Shown in pieces: positions 35,027-48,045 of a DNA stretch of 64,000 bases. Numbering within the stretch: the stretch's first letter is position 1; every line of letters starts with the position of its first letter. Source of the stretch: Mycteria americana (taxonomy: Eukaryota > Chordata > Aves > Ciconiiformes > Ciconiidae); contig NC_134366.1 in NCBI RefSeq assembly GCF_035582795.1, positions 151,885,519 through 151,949,518 of the forward strand, given 5' to 3'. A program made the position numbers and the translations under genes. The notes beneath the pieces were generated by a model, which saw only the letters and a program-made list of their open reading frames with translations, searched no databases and was not told the origin of the DNA.

Positions 35027-38000
35027 CTTTAAAAACAAAGAAGGTCATAAGCTTAGCTATCCGTTAGCATGAATAAGGAAGAAATGTTCAATACCTGTTA
35101 ATGTAACTTAATTGTTTTAAAATTTTCCCTTATGTCCCATTTAACTGCCCATTTAAAAGCAAATATAACCATTCCCATATTGCAGCATTTGAGTTTGTGA
35201 GGAGTTTCATAAGTTTCAAAGGAACATAAAGCAATAAAATAGAAAATGTTTTCTACTCTTGCTATGCATTTAAGTATCCTCTAACGCAAGGCATCTGCCA
35301 TGTTATTCCAGATCTTTACTACTAAATCCTCAAATCCTGTTGTACTGTAAGCACTGTGCTCTGAGCTTTCACAAATATGAGCATCACAAATATGTATTTT
35401 TACAGGATTTGTGTATTTTCCAAGCTGATAGAGTCCTCTTGGTTTTTTAGGAAATATCTAGAAATCCTGCCCCTTTACTGAAAGGGCCAGTCTTACTTGT
35501 ACGGTTCTACAGTTCTGTGTGAAGGCTTCTGACAAGAGCAGACCTGAGCTCGGTTGAGCTTTCATTATTGACAGTGCATAAGGAGGAAAAACCTTATCCA
35601 TTTGGATAAACATTTAGATTGGTTTTAGCTTGCTGTGGCCCTTCTACATCTTTTCTGAAAGAGGGCAGAAGTAGCACCAACCAAAAAAGGCAGAAATTAT
35701 TTGCAGGACCAGCTGCACAATGGGATAGTGGGGACAGAAAAATCAGGCAGAGGTGAGCACAGAAACTGCTGAATCAGATTGGGGCAATTGTCTTGTTCTA
35801 TTTTAGGTCCTGAAAAATGAAAGCATAAGTTAAAGCAGCCATAACCTAAGAGCACAGTGCCATCAGAACATTCCTAAATTCTGCAGTTACCATAATCTCC
35901 TGAGTTCACTCAGGAAAGTGGTGTGGCAACCATAAGAAAAGTCTCCACCCCTGAGAACACTCCTGTCATAGCTCATCTGGCAGATTGTGCAACCTGATAG
36001 AGGAGTCATGCTTTGGTCAGAGAAGCTGGAGTTTCTTTGTCTGAGCACAAGGTCGAAGTACCGGTTTTCAGTCTTCTTCCAAAGGGTGCCAATCCAGAAA
36101 CACTTCCAGCTCTGTGTCACAATGACAGCATTCTAAATTCAGTCATCTCCACAGTTCAGAAGGGTTTTCTACAGCTGTATCAGCTGGTTTAAAAAGCAGA
36201 CATGTTTTTGTGCATGGAAAAAAGTAGACATCAAGCTAAATATAGGTTGGGAAGAATAATTCCAAGTTAAAATTAAAGAACACATTCACGAGGTTTTCCT
36301 TATACTTGTTAATATCAGGGCTGTTACCGGAGAGGGCAGCAGAGCATAAAAATCACTTGCCTCACACTCAGTTCAGACACCAGGTATAATGGAAGAAAGT
36401 TTCAGAAGTCCAAACACAAAAGACAAAAGTGAATATTAGCAGCATCATCTTTCATTCTGTCTGCCTCTGTGCTAAGAAGTCCCCACAAATTACTTTAAGA
36501 AATTAGCCAGAGCTTCAACATGTTATCCCTTAGCAGCACAATACTAAGCATACCAGATGGCATTTCCCAGGAATGTCAAACACAGATCTCTGATTCAGTA
36601 GGATTTTGACATATTTTATTTCTTGGATCAAAGCACAAGCTGGTATATGCTGCCTGAACACCAGGATGTTAGGGAGTAATGGTTGCAAAATCTACCTCTA
36701 CTGCAAAAGAACAGTGAATGTGGTAGCACATTTACAATGACGAAAGCTAAATAATGCCTAAAAGTCCTCTCTCATCTTTAAGACCACAAGAGAAGAAATG
36801 GTGTCTTCAGCATTTCAAATGTCACTGAAATGTTTCTTTAAAGTGCCACATAAACATTAAACATCTATAAATGCAATACACAAAGCAACATAGAACACCA
36901 CTGTCTGGCTTGGAAATTACCTCGACCCACTGCAAAACTAACAAGTTTATCAAGCCCAAATTATTAGTATTTTTTAAAGTACATTAGCAAGTCCTTTCCT
37001 TACTCAAGGTCCCTATTCAAGTCTCCTATCTAAAAATGTCTCCTTACTTCTTCCACCCTATTAGCACCTAATTCCCTCTCCCCAAATCAAAATTCCTATC
37101 TCCCTGCCATCCCCAACACATTTTACCTTCAGCATGTCCCACACCACAAGTCTCCTGTTGCAGGGTCTAAGGCCAACTCTGACACTTACCTGCCCCTGGA
37201 AGAACTGGTCCCAGCATTGCCTCAGGCAGTACAAACCCCGTGGCAGAACAAAGTCAGCAAGGGGTTACCCTGTCTTATCCAACTCATGGTAACTGTGCAC
37301 AGATACTGTGTGTTCTGCAGCCAGACTAACACACATCAGCTTGACAGAGGGGGGTGAATACGTGTTCAGCTCGCCTGTACCCATGGCCGGCTGAGAACTA
37401 CCTCCACAAACTCAGATTGCAAAGGCACAACAGAAATACAGTACACAATTCTGTATGATGAGGGAAAACTTCAGATTCCCATGACAAAGAAGAGTACCCA
37501 TCTGGCAGGTGTATGCTTTGTTATTGCTGTTAAGATTAGGAAATGGGAACAACTGAGGAAGAGGTTTCAGCCTTGCTCAGGCACACACACGTGCAAATAC
37601 ACAAAATATGCAGAGCCACTGCAGCTCCTTGTCTCCTAGCATAAGAAGGGAACCCCAGATGAAAGTTTCAAACACAAGCCAGTCAGTTGTGTAAACATTT
37701 GGTTGCTACTGGTTTCAAAATGTAACTAGCAATTGTTTACTGTATGTATTGCACCAGCTGTTACAGACATCCAGAGCCATAGTGCTAGAACTGCGCCAAT
37801 ACTGCAAAGGAAGTCCCACAGTTTCACAGCAAACATCAGGGGACACAAAACAAGCAAAGAGAAGCATGCAGAAAAACAAGACACATCAGTTGCACACTAA
37901 GTTTTAACAGCAGTGCACCAGCTAAGACATAAGCCAAGACTAGACCACCATTTCTGACTACAGTGTTCAAGCACTTTCACCCACACTATGCTAAACCAAA

Positions 38001-38348
38001 GGGGGGTTTAATTAAGAATATGTCCCCATAAGGAATAGTATATATTTTCTGATTCTATCATATATGAAGGAAACCTGAACTTGACAGCCAAATGCCATAG
38101 AAGCAGAGGGCACGTAACATTAAGAAGAGATAAATTATGGACAAATGTAAGAACCAAAAAAGCTCATCTGCAAAATCAGCAACACTCCCCCCCACCTTGC
38201 CCCCAGTACAATAAGCCCCTCAAAGAACACAGAAGATATTCTTGTATGTCTTCAAATAGGGAGTTTATCCTTTCCCGATTGAAATGATCTTCATTTTTGC
38301 CCACTTTCACAAATGGAAACTTTCAACACAATTCTAAAAACCCGTTAC
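35027..38348 (-). other. SNX31: SNX31 intron 5
   Basis: This 3.3-kb intron has one 77-residue minus-strand frame at 35887-36120 with no recognised homology, which I do not treat as a gene. No identifiable repeat. Confidence 0.85.
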
Positions 38349-38459
38349 CTCTAATATTCTTTCTGCAGTGTCCGATGTCTGGATATCAAGTCTAATATTG
38401 CTGCCATCAGCGAGGTAAACATCCAGAAAGGCTCTCTGGGTTTGGATGTTAAATGTATC
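38349..38459 (-). CDS. SNX31: SNX31 coding exon 5 (start of FERM F1-like lobe)
   Basis: This 111-nt exon encodes residues 108-144, DTFNIQTQRAFLDVYLADGS followed by NIRLDIQTSDTAERILE, matching human NTFDIATKKAYLDIFLPNEQ and ITSDTAERVLE. The start of the ubiquitin-like F1 fold and the TSDTAER motif are typical of SNX17/SNX31. The acceptor is cctaacag and the donor GAG|gtaacg. The exon is frame-neutral. Confidence 0.96.
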
Positions 38460-41400
38460 CTGTTAGGTAGAAACAGAACACTGTTTTATTGCTTTCTATA
38501 CTGCTGGAGCCGTTCTGAAGATGCTGATGCTCCATTTCCCTATTTACTCCAGTAAAATAAACAATTGAGATTACTGTTCAGTAAACACAAAAAAAAAATC
38601 ATATGCAGAACACCAAGTGGGAAGATACTGCAGAATTAGAGGAGGGTCACTTTGATGTTAAGCTGAGCACAGGTTACTTAGTGTCTCACTATCTGTAGGA
38701 ACGATGCAGTCACTGTCCTAGGAAGTAGAGACTCCAAAAAGAGGAGACAGATAAATAGCTGCATGTGAACATTCAAAGCCACAATCTTGCCAAAAGGAAA
38801 AAATGCATCCCTGTACCTATAAATAGGAAAATCTCCAGTGAAAATAACGAAGCTATGGTATCTTAACACACCAGAGCCACTGCTACTGGAATACTGTGCA
38901 CAGTGCCAGGGCCCAAGGTTCAAAAACACCGCAAACAGAGAAGATGCAAAGAAGCCTGAAAGCATTTAGGTCATGAGAAAACAGGCCTCACAGTAAGTGA
39001 CCTCAGAAAACTTTCTTACATCTAGACATAATAAAGGGGTGATATGCAATCAGGAAAACTAAAGTACAGAAGCCAGATCCATTGGCTGTCAGGTGATGAT
39101 AGATGCAGTCAGACTAGAAGTAAAGTACACATTTCTAACAGTGAGGTAGTGCACAGAAATTATGTATTCCCCGCTGGTTTTATATCAAGACTTTACATTT
39201 CCCTAAAAGACTTTCCTGAGCTCAAACTCAGAAAGCCCCATGCCTTGCTATGCATGAGAAGTCAGACTTACTTGTTTCAAGAGGATGGACACTAGTTTGA
39301 GAACTCCCTTGGGGATGCATCTGGATGAGGTGGCAGAAACTCATTGCTGCAGCTCCTCTTCCTGTTGACTGCCCTGTATCACAGGACAGCCATGGTCCTT
39401 CTGGCATTTTTATTAATTAAGGAGAGGTACTTCCCTTGAGATTCATAGTGGAGGAAAAATGCTGTAATTGCACATACTGCCTGCAATATTAAATTTTAAT
39501 TTCTTGCATCCACCTTTGCTAGCCTGGTGAAAGATATGGGAAACTCCCTTAGGTTTCAAGTACTCTCGGTTACTTACTGCAGAGTCTTCATGGTGCCTGT
39601 ATATAGGAGTATCTCCTGACCCCTGCGACGTCAGCAAGAGCAGGGTGGCAAGGCTGACATTTATGCTATGTTCTCCATTACCTCCCTTTGGGTACCCTGA
39701 AGAACATGCTAAGATGCATACATCTTAAGTGACTCCAGTTAACTAACTCAGCTCAGACCGGTAACTTTTTTGGATCAGAAAGACCATATTTTCCAGTAAA
39801 TCTGTCTTAATTAAGAGTTATTTTGAGGTAAGATCAAATGCAAACAAAAATGTGTTTTCTTCCACATCATCTAAAAATCAAGAACAAGTCGATAAAAGTT
39901 TGTAGGATGGTATCTGGGGGAAAAAAAGGTCTCGAGGAAAACAAAACCAAAACAATCTTATTTAAACAAACTTCCCACGGATTTTCCTGACACCCAGTAT
40001 TTCACCTAGCTGCATGCCTACACATCTCTTTGCATGTATTAAAGAACAAGAGAACATCTTCAAGGCATTAGCCCATGCCCTGTCCGAAGTCCTTCTGGGG
40101 ATCCACACAGATTTATCTTTATCCCCAAACTAATTTCTTCCTTCTTATCCAGGAGACAGGTCTAGTCATTCTTCTTAATGAAAATAAGCATTACTTTGCT
40201 TCTGTGGAGATACAAAAGCCCCTCTCTCTCTTACATCAAGGATCATCTCCTGTGTTTACCCGAGTACTTTACTACTTTCCTCAAACAGGAAGGAGCAGAC
40301 ACTTCCCCACAAATGCCTTCAGCGCACATATTTTGGTATGAAACATTTCACATGTGACAAAAGTGTATGTGAAACTTGGAACAAACATGGGATGCAAAGG
40401 TCAGAATGAAATAGACATGTAACTCATTACTGACTCTTGACAAAGAGCAAGCAGGTCACTATATAGCCAGTTTACTACCCAGGACTAGCACTGCTGGGGG
40501 GTGAAGGTGAGTGCAAAGGGTCATGCACTGCAGTAAGCACTCCTGGGTGTGGGCTGCTAACGCTGAAGATAGGGTCCCCTTAGGGAAAGGACATGGAAGA
40601 CTTTACGCATCTACTTCTGCCAGATCCTCACTGCTGCTCCTGCAGCTTTCACAGCCTGGGTGCAGGCCATCTTGTCCACTGTGGTAGCCCAGGGTCAGAA
40701 ACACAAAGGTCACTTCACCTTTCTGCCACCCAAAGGGAATCACACCTCGCAGCACCCTACCCTATTTGCCACCTCAACTCGGCGATCATGAGGGGAAGAA
40801 GAAAAGCGTGATTCGAACTTTCAAGCTACTTCCAAGCAGTTTGAGTTCTCCAAGAACACCATGCAATGTATTAGTAGGCAGATTAATTTGAGGATCTACA
40901 AAAAAGGATGTATTAAAGAAAATCTCAGTCCCATCTAGAATGGTCACATTAAGTATCACTGTTTCATACTTAAACCAGTGGTTTCCGCAGTTTTCTTTTA
41001 AAAACTGCTTTAATTTATCTTATTTGACTACCGAACTACAGGCACAGTTTCATTTCATGGTCTTGGGGACAAATTCCCTACTTTCTTACCTTCAACTTTT
41101 GATTACTGTTTTAATATGGCTATGAAACAGCAAACCAAAAATAAGAATTATCTTAAACTGTTGGGTTTGGGGATTTTTTTTTCCCTCCATCACATGCTTT
41201 TACCCCAGAAGGCAGAACTGTCCGTGCCAGAAACTCCACACATTGTTCGGTGTTATAAATATTTGTGTTTAGCCTCTTATCAGTGAAGTATTGTTGAGAC
41301 CAAAAAAATTTACTTACATAAAAACAAAAGGAGGAAACAGTGCAGTCTGTAAGGCAGGAGAAGACAGTGTTAAGTGAAGAAATATAAATACAGACATGTC

Positions 41401-41969
41401 CCTAAAACAACACAAGAGAATCCAGCATAAGTCTAACACAAATACAAAGGGAAGAGCATTTATCAGTGTTAGCGATAATCCACTTAGTAAACGCACATGG
41501 CAATCCCAACCACTTCCAAAATGGTTAGAAAAATACTTTTGAAAGAAATTTGCAGCAGTGAGTCAGAAAAGTTCAGATCTTCTCCCAAGCTGCTATTTTA
41601 GTTTTGGAAAAAGCAGTAGTCATTGCCTCATCTACTCAAAACAGGCACCAACATAAAAAAAACCCCTGTATTTTGGCAACAGTACATGTTTGGTAGTACT
41701 TTTCACGTTTCCAACGCTTTTGCTCCTGTAATTCAGGGAACATGCCATGTAACTAGAATTGGACACTTTCTTGTATCCCTTAATATTGCTTATTTGAACC
41801 TGTCACTATCATCTATAGTAAAATCTCCTGAAACATCTAGAACTGCTGCCTACTCCCCACTTGCCTGCCCCAGTAGCTTGAAGCACATCTCAGTCATGAA
41901 TATAAGAATACAGAATAATACAGAGCTGGTGAGGGATTTTCTTCATTTTTTGGTTTTGATGAAAAGAAC

Positions 41970-42066
41970 AGTTTTGGGGAAAAAAAAAAGACAACCCAAA
42001 CAAAAACAAAACCACCAAAAAACCACAAACCCAACAAAAAAATGTGAACAAACAAACAAACAAATA
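41970..42066. repeat. A/C-rich low-complexity tract with (CAAA)n
   Basis: The sequence is almost purely A and C for about 70 bases (aaaccaccaaaaaaccacaa) and ends in four CAAA units at about 42047-42064. It inflates the open frame on the plus strand. Confidence 0.85.
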
Positions 42067-42090
42067 TATCTATTATATAGTTCACCTACA

Positions 42091-42125
42091 GGAAAAAAAA
42101 GATACCTAGGTATCTTTTTTTTTCC
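42091..42125. repeat. Inverted repeat: 30-bp perfect palindrome flanked by near-symmetric bases
   Basis: Eight As, then gatacctaggtatc, then Ts: positions 42093-42122 are perfectly self-complementary around the central CCTAGG. The symmetry extends to GG...CC outside with one extra T. It would form a perfect hairpin or cruciform without a loop. Confidence 0.9.
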
Positions 42126-45100
42126 TCCTAGTTTTCCATTAGAAAACTTAAAATTAAGTGATTTTTGTTTTAACAGAAGTCAACACCAATCTGAACCCTC
42201 GGCAAGCTCTCAATGGATTTGTTCCTCAGCTAGGAAGCATGGGCCATAAAAGGAGAAAGGGCGAGAATGGAGGCCCTTATTACAACATATTTGAAAAGAA
42301 CAGCAGGCCAGAGGACTGAATTGCATCTTAACATTGAAACAAAAATAAAACAGACATCGTTGAATTAAAATTCTTCAGAACTTTCTATGCCAGAAACCTT
42401 CCCCCCTGGCCAGCACACAATAAGAGTCTGAAAGTATGGGAACTTCCCACATGAAATTCAGATTTCTGGCCAGCTGCACTTTTGAAATAGAAGTTCATAA
42501 ATAAGAAACCCAACCTGGTTTGATACAAAAGAAAGAACATTTTTAGAGCAGTGCTGAAATCGTAGATACTCAGCCTGACTTCTGTTTGTGTACATACACA
42601 TCCAAACACATTTATGAGTTACTGTGATTGAGTACAGAGGAATGTTACACACATGCATTCCTCCATTGCATGCACAAATGGTAAGTGCATTGTGAGTGCA
42701 GAGAAGCAGAGGCTGCATGGATAGAGGGCCTCTATCCAAGAAAACGCAGCCCATGATCAGACCAACTTTGATTCCTGGCAACACCTGCAGATTTCTGGGT
42801 TACATTTTACCTACACTCTCAATAGCATACACACCACAGCTCTCTCATGGTATTCAATCCTTGGCCTCATGCTTGCCCTTCGGAAAGAAAACCACCTTAC
42901 ATCAGAGTCCTTTGATGAAGGACCACGTAAGAACACTACTTTTTGCCTGTTATCAGGCACTGGTTGGCTCTATTTGCTCAAGTACTCAGAAACTTTTCAT
43001 CTGTCCTTTTGCCAACACCTGAATCCTTTTGCTCATGCTAAAGGCTGCTGTTTACCAGCAACGCAGACTGGAAAAGGTCAGCCTCCTAGATCACTAACTC
43101 CAAACCTCTGCTGCTGCAAGGAAATAGATCTCAATTTTATTCATAAATGCATAATGACTGGCTGTCCTCACAGCTGCATCCTGAATATACCACATTACTC
43201 TATGGGTGCCCAATACAGAGACAGCCCATGATCTCAGATTATATTCAAGGTTATAGATGAGTTGCATTAAAATGAGACTGATAGGGATGTATGTACCTGC
43301 TCACTGTGTTTCTCCTGATGAAAAAGGAGAAGACGTGACACAGCCACAATGGTCTCATCTTGTTAATGACTTCTTGCAAGAACTGTGCCATTTGTCTTTA
43401 GGAGCTGGAGGTAGTGGGGCATATACTGAATCTGTCTCTCCAGCTTGGTCGCTAGCCAAGTTTGCAGAGTTTGGAAGAGTGGAGGGTGAGGGAGGTTATG
43501 GGTTAGGTGGTTCAACTCTGCTACACGATAGTGTTGGTAAATATTTCAGCAATGCTTGTTTTTAGCAAAGCATCCATTGTGCCAAACTGCTTCCCCATGT
43601 GTTAGGAGCCCTGCTGTCCCCTGACAACTTCTCCCATGACATTAGGTTGCTCGGGAAACAGCCAGAGCTTGCCTGCTATAAGGAGCAAACTGTAACAACC
43701 TAGGCAACAGGTGAAGGTGGTGCTGGGCGAAAACAGGGGCCTGGAAAGCAGGGTTAACCTGCATGGGCTTGTCCCCACTTCAAAATTTTGCCCTGTTAGA
43801 TATGATGAGGGGGATATAGCTGGTTGGTGTGATGTTGAGTCCAGATACAGATGAGTCATGTTCACCACTGTCAAGCTGCTGCACTAAAGCCATGGTCCTT
43901 GCACAGCACTCCTACTCCAGGGAGTGCTGGTGTCAACACACCCTTCACAACCCCATTCAGAAGCAAAACATAGGACAAGGACCAAAAAGGTCTTAAATTC
44001 AGTTTGATTTTTTCCTTTGCATCTTCTGTCTTAGTCAGTGACATATACAAATATCTTCAGCTAGAAGCTTAAATACTGCTGTTTTAAAGACAAGTCAAGA
44101 AAATGAAGCAAGCACTAGCAGACTACCTGAGAGGACAGCTCTATTCTCTCTCATAACAAAAGACAGAAGTGAAGGTGGAAAGAAGTCAGCAGTAGAACTT
44201 TTAGGGAAAAAAACCAAACCTAGCCTAGCAATCTCATTCACCTCTGGTTTCCTACCTTCTCATTCTATTAAAACTGAAGGTTTCTATTATAAAAAGCTGC
44301 ACTGGTTTTACCTGCAGACAGATCTGTGCTCAATAAGTAGCTGTGGTGGCAGAGAAGTGGCTGATTGCTTCCTATTCATCACCACTTGCAGTGTGGTCCC
44401 TCTGTCACTTCTCCCACATTAGCTGGCAGGTTGCTTGCACAGGTGCACACTAACTTGTTTCAGGTAGCCAAGACTGACTAGTCAAAGCCAGTTCATGTCA
44501 TTGACAGAAAAGGAGCATGCTATTTCATCATTTTAATGATGTTTTATTCTTGAATCTTTCATTAATCATCCCTCTTGCAATGTAACATAAACAAGAGCAA
44601 GTTTGAGGTAATGACTGGTTTTAACACTAAGTAGCAGTAACACTGAAACACTATATTTTCACTCCTAAGCAACGTGTAGGACGCTAAGTGCTGCCTACAC
44701 ATCTTCAGCAGTGCAGAAGGAAAGAACAGTACAGAGGTGCTTTAAAGATGAACTTCACTCCATGTCTTTCAATGCTGTTACAGAAGTTTTGTCACTCTGC
44801 CATAAAACATCTCACAAGTCACAGTATACTAATAAATACTGGAACGTGCACAAAGCCAGTTTGTTGAGTGAGGTTCTTTAATAGCCAAAATGAATACTTA
44901 TTCAGCCATCAGTTACACCAATTAAAGGCACTGTGACCAGTTAATGACAGTGGATGCACTCCTGTCTTTCACAGAGTTATTTGATCTCCCTGAGGAGTTT
45001 GCTTTTTATCATAATGAAAGAACACATAAAGCACTGCTGCTATTTGTATTATGAAGCAGCAACTTATGTAAGCACAACCATTTTAAGTTTAAACTGTAAA

Positions 45101-46762
45101 CAAAAGAGAGCTGGAGAACTACTGTCTTTGCCGAGCAGGAAGCCTAAACATTGTATATGAAAATCCATTGTATTGTGGAACAGAAACTTGGGTTAATTTT
45201 ATGTCTTGAGAAGGTACTGACCTTGCACTAACATTTAAGGTATAATTCAGTGCCAACCTTGAACTCTACAAAATAACTGACTGCTTTTGGCAGCACAGTC
45301 ATTACATGCCTTAATAAGCACACACACATATGTACAGAGCCCATAAATCAAGTATTATACATGTACTTATCAAGTCACCCCTCTTCACCAAAAGGGCCTG
45401 CAGTAAAGAAAAACCTAAATATACAACATCATTTCTGATGGTATGTTAAGAGAAATCCACAACACTGGCATGCCAAGACATCTTTAAACGCTGCAAACAT
45501 GCATTTTGAAGAGTTATTTCCTGCCAGAACTTTGTCAAAAAAAGTCAGTTGGCAGTGTTTGAGGGCAAATTGCAGGCATTCCTGATGGATTTAACTTTCT
45601 TTAGCAGACCTGTTATCAGTCTCATCAAGACTAATCAAGACTCAGGAGTAATTGCTGGGAGTTCTGTAAGGCTATAACAGGCATTGGATCAGAACTGAAG
45701 AGAGATTGCTTCTCACAAAAGAAACCCCTAATCAGAAAGGGGCTTTTCATTCACTCTCTTCAGTAGGTCTGAATTTAAGAGACTGTAAATAAACTGTACC
45801 TTTCTATTTATGAAGTATATAGGAAAAACCTTTCTAGAATTTGTTAGGAATACTTCTTCACACCATTTTCTATAGCCCTTCTGAACTCCCCTTACATACC
45901 CTAATCACACATAGCAAGTGAAGAGCTCTCGAGTCACAAAACTCTTACTTGGTCCTTCAAAACATCCCCTCTCTCCAGAACAACTCACTGCAAGCAAGGT
46001 TACAGCAGCACCAGCAGCATGCCAAGCACTTCCCAGAAAACTAAAGCAGCATCCCCTCCCTGAAAATGCTGTTGGAGTCATACTGCTCCAAAACACTACT
46101 ATCCTCATAAGAACCGCAGCAGCTGGAGAGGAGATAAGGGAAGAAAAGGGACATAATGCACCTTGCAGTAGTCAGACACAAGCAAGAGCTATCCAGGCTC
46201 CAAGCCTGCCCAAGAAAGATCATACATGTCATGGAGCACATCAAAATGGATTTCAAAAGTCATCTAGGTTGCAACAACCCAAACACATGCCAGATTCTGC
46301 CCATCACTACAGTTGCAAGATAAGAGAACATGACATTTTCACAGCAGTCATCAATACACTTATCAGTCCAAAGCACTGACACTACCAAAAAGCATTTACA
46401 GTTGCAAAATCCAAGAATGTGTGTAATCCTTCTATTGAGCTCTCACAAAGACTCTTCTGGGAACTGTTTAGAGGCAAAAGATTCATCAGATATGATACAG
46501 GATATAAAAACAAAGCAAATAGTTCTTTCCATGTGAGAAACAAGTTTGTACATGGACAAAACAATAGCAATACTACTATTATTGCCACTCAGGCTTCACA
46601 GAGAGCACTCTGTCATCGGAACTCTCTGCTTTACAAGACAGACCAGTACGCTAAGAACACGAGGAAAGGAAGATAGCAAAGGAAGCCTTGAACTCAGGAG
46701 GTAGGATAATATTTCAACTCTTTCATATAACAAACTATTTGGCTGAAAAATTCAAAACTTAC

Positions 46763-46827
46763 CTGCTGTAGCTTTCGGAAAAAACCTATGAAGACATCAC
46801 TATTGGTAATATTTGAATCCAAAGTAA
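46763..46827 (-). CDS. SNX31: SNX31 coding exon 4 (end of PX domain)
   Basis: This 65-nt exon, with the split first codon, encodes residues 86-107, VTLDSNITNSDVFIGFFRKL followed by QQ, equivalent to human VTMDPNVLRSDVFVEFLKLA. It is the last helix of the phosphoinositide-binding PX domain. The acceptor is gtttttcag and the donor CAG|gtaagt. Confidence 0.94.
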
Positions 46828-47930
46828 CTGAAAAACAAGAAGAAGATGGGAAGGGAGGAAACCAAACTTAGCCAAAAGATGAAAAACATGGCTAGTGTCT
46901 AAAAACAAGATGTGTACAACATGACTGTTGGTTAAACCATCAGTGCTACTTTGCTCATCCTTTGGTTTCTGCACAGCTACCTTTACTAGCCTGTTGTTAA
47001 ATCACTGAAGCTATGAACAGTGCAAAATGCATCTATTCTCCCAAAGCCAGACTACAGTAGGGTTCTTGGCCATGTAACTCCATGGTCACTCATGGCCAGT
47101 GACTCTAAAAGGAACTGTTGAATACTCAAGTGAAAGATAAAATAATCACCAAGTAAGATTTTAAAGACTAATCTTGAGTTTCTGTTTTGTAAGTCTTGGC
47201 ACAAAGTATCTGAGGCCAGAGGCTACAAAACCTCTTTATGATCATCCTCTCACACACACTTCTTTTTGGGTAGTTGAAATGGTTATATTTTTTTATTTCT
47301 TGGCCTACATGAAACTCAAGACGCATTCTAGGGATCCTGCAGACCTGGTTTATAACACATATTGCACCCAAGATTTAATTTTTCTACAAACTCTTGTTAT
47401 AATTCTCAGAAGTCTGCCTGGAAACCCTTGAAGGGAAGAAGTCTATGCAGACCCCAGTTCCATATTACACTTCTACCAGTCCAAGTGCCTGTCTTTTTTG
47501 CCTCCCTTTTTACCCACCAGCCATAAGTTCTCACACCTGGCCCCATGTCAGCTCTGGCAGTTGTGAAGCAGCAGGAACGAGTGGCTCAGCTCACTGATCT
47601 GGAAGAACAGAGAATGGCCAGACTACAGGCTGCCACCAGAAGGCCAAGTTAGCTTAAGTTTAGTGTGAAACTGCACCCTTACATTTTAGGAAAGCTGCAG
47701 AAAGGCAGCTACTTCAGAAATAAGAGAAATAATATGATAATGCTGCTGTTCTAGAGCCAGTGAACCAACAGACAGGACAGAGCTGCAGTGCTTAGCCCCA
47801 GCCTTTTAGATACACCCTTACTCAGCTTGGTATAGAAGGTAAAGCACGCTGCAGTCACAATTGTAGACACATCCTCAAAGGTTTAAGCCCTACATATGAA
47901 AGCTGATTAGGTTGTTATAGCCAAGCTTAC
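46828..47930 (-). other. SNX31: SNX31 intron 3
   Basis: This 1.1-kb intron has no recognised feature. Confidence 0.85.
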
Positions 47931-48045
47931 CATTCTGAAGGTACTGCTCCAGCTGAGACCGTCTCTCATCTGCCATCGACTTGGTCATTGCCAGGTAAAA
48001 CTTTGGGGGGAAAGCAGGCATGGCACTTCCAAAAAGCTGCCTCAG
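47931..48045 (-). CDS. SNX31: SNX31 coding exon 3 (PX domain core)
   Basis: This 115-nt exon encodes residues 48-85, LRQLFGSAMPAFPPKFYLAM followed by TKSMADERRSQLEQYLQN. It contains the proline-rich PX loop (FPPKFYL) and the basic DERRSQLEQYL helix that lies around the phosphoinositide pocket, typical of SNX17/SNX31 (human FPPKYYLAMTTAMADERRDQ). The acceptor is gctgttttgcag and the donor ATG|gtaagc. It ends in phase 1. Confidence 0.97.

Larger units (their letters stand above)
38460..46762 (-). other. SNX31: SNX31 intron 4 (8.3 kb)
   Basis: This is the largest intron of the gene. It contains an A/C-rich low-complexity tract with a short (CAAA)n run and a palindrome at about 41970-42125 (both listed). 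Several open frames of 60-208 codons occur, including 41623-42249, 42696-43231 and 45918-46379 on the plus strand. None shows a recognisable domain, and they overlap low-complexity or each other. Confidence 0.8.

Noticed and set aside
41623-42249. 208-codon plus-strand open frame
   Set aside because: Its middle is an A/C-rich low-complexity tract coding for Lys/Gln/Asn/Thr runs, followed by the palindrome. No domain or splice context supports a gene.
45918-46379. 153-codon plus-strand open frame in SNX31 intron 4
   Set aside because: Several other frames overlap it on both strands, it has no recognisable domain, and nothing upstream suggests a promoter.
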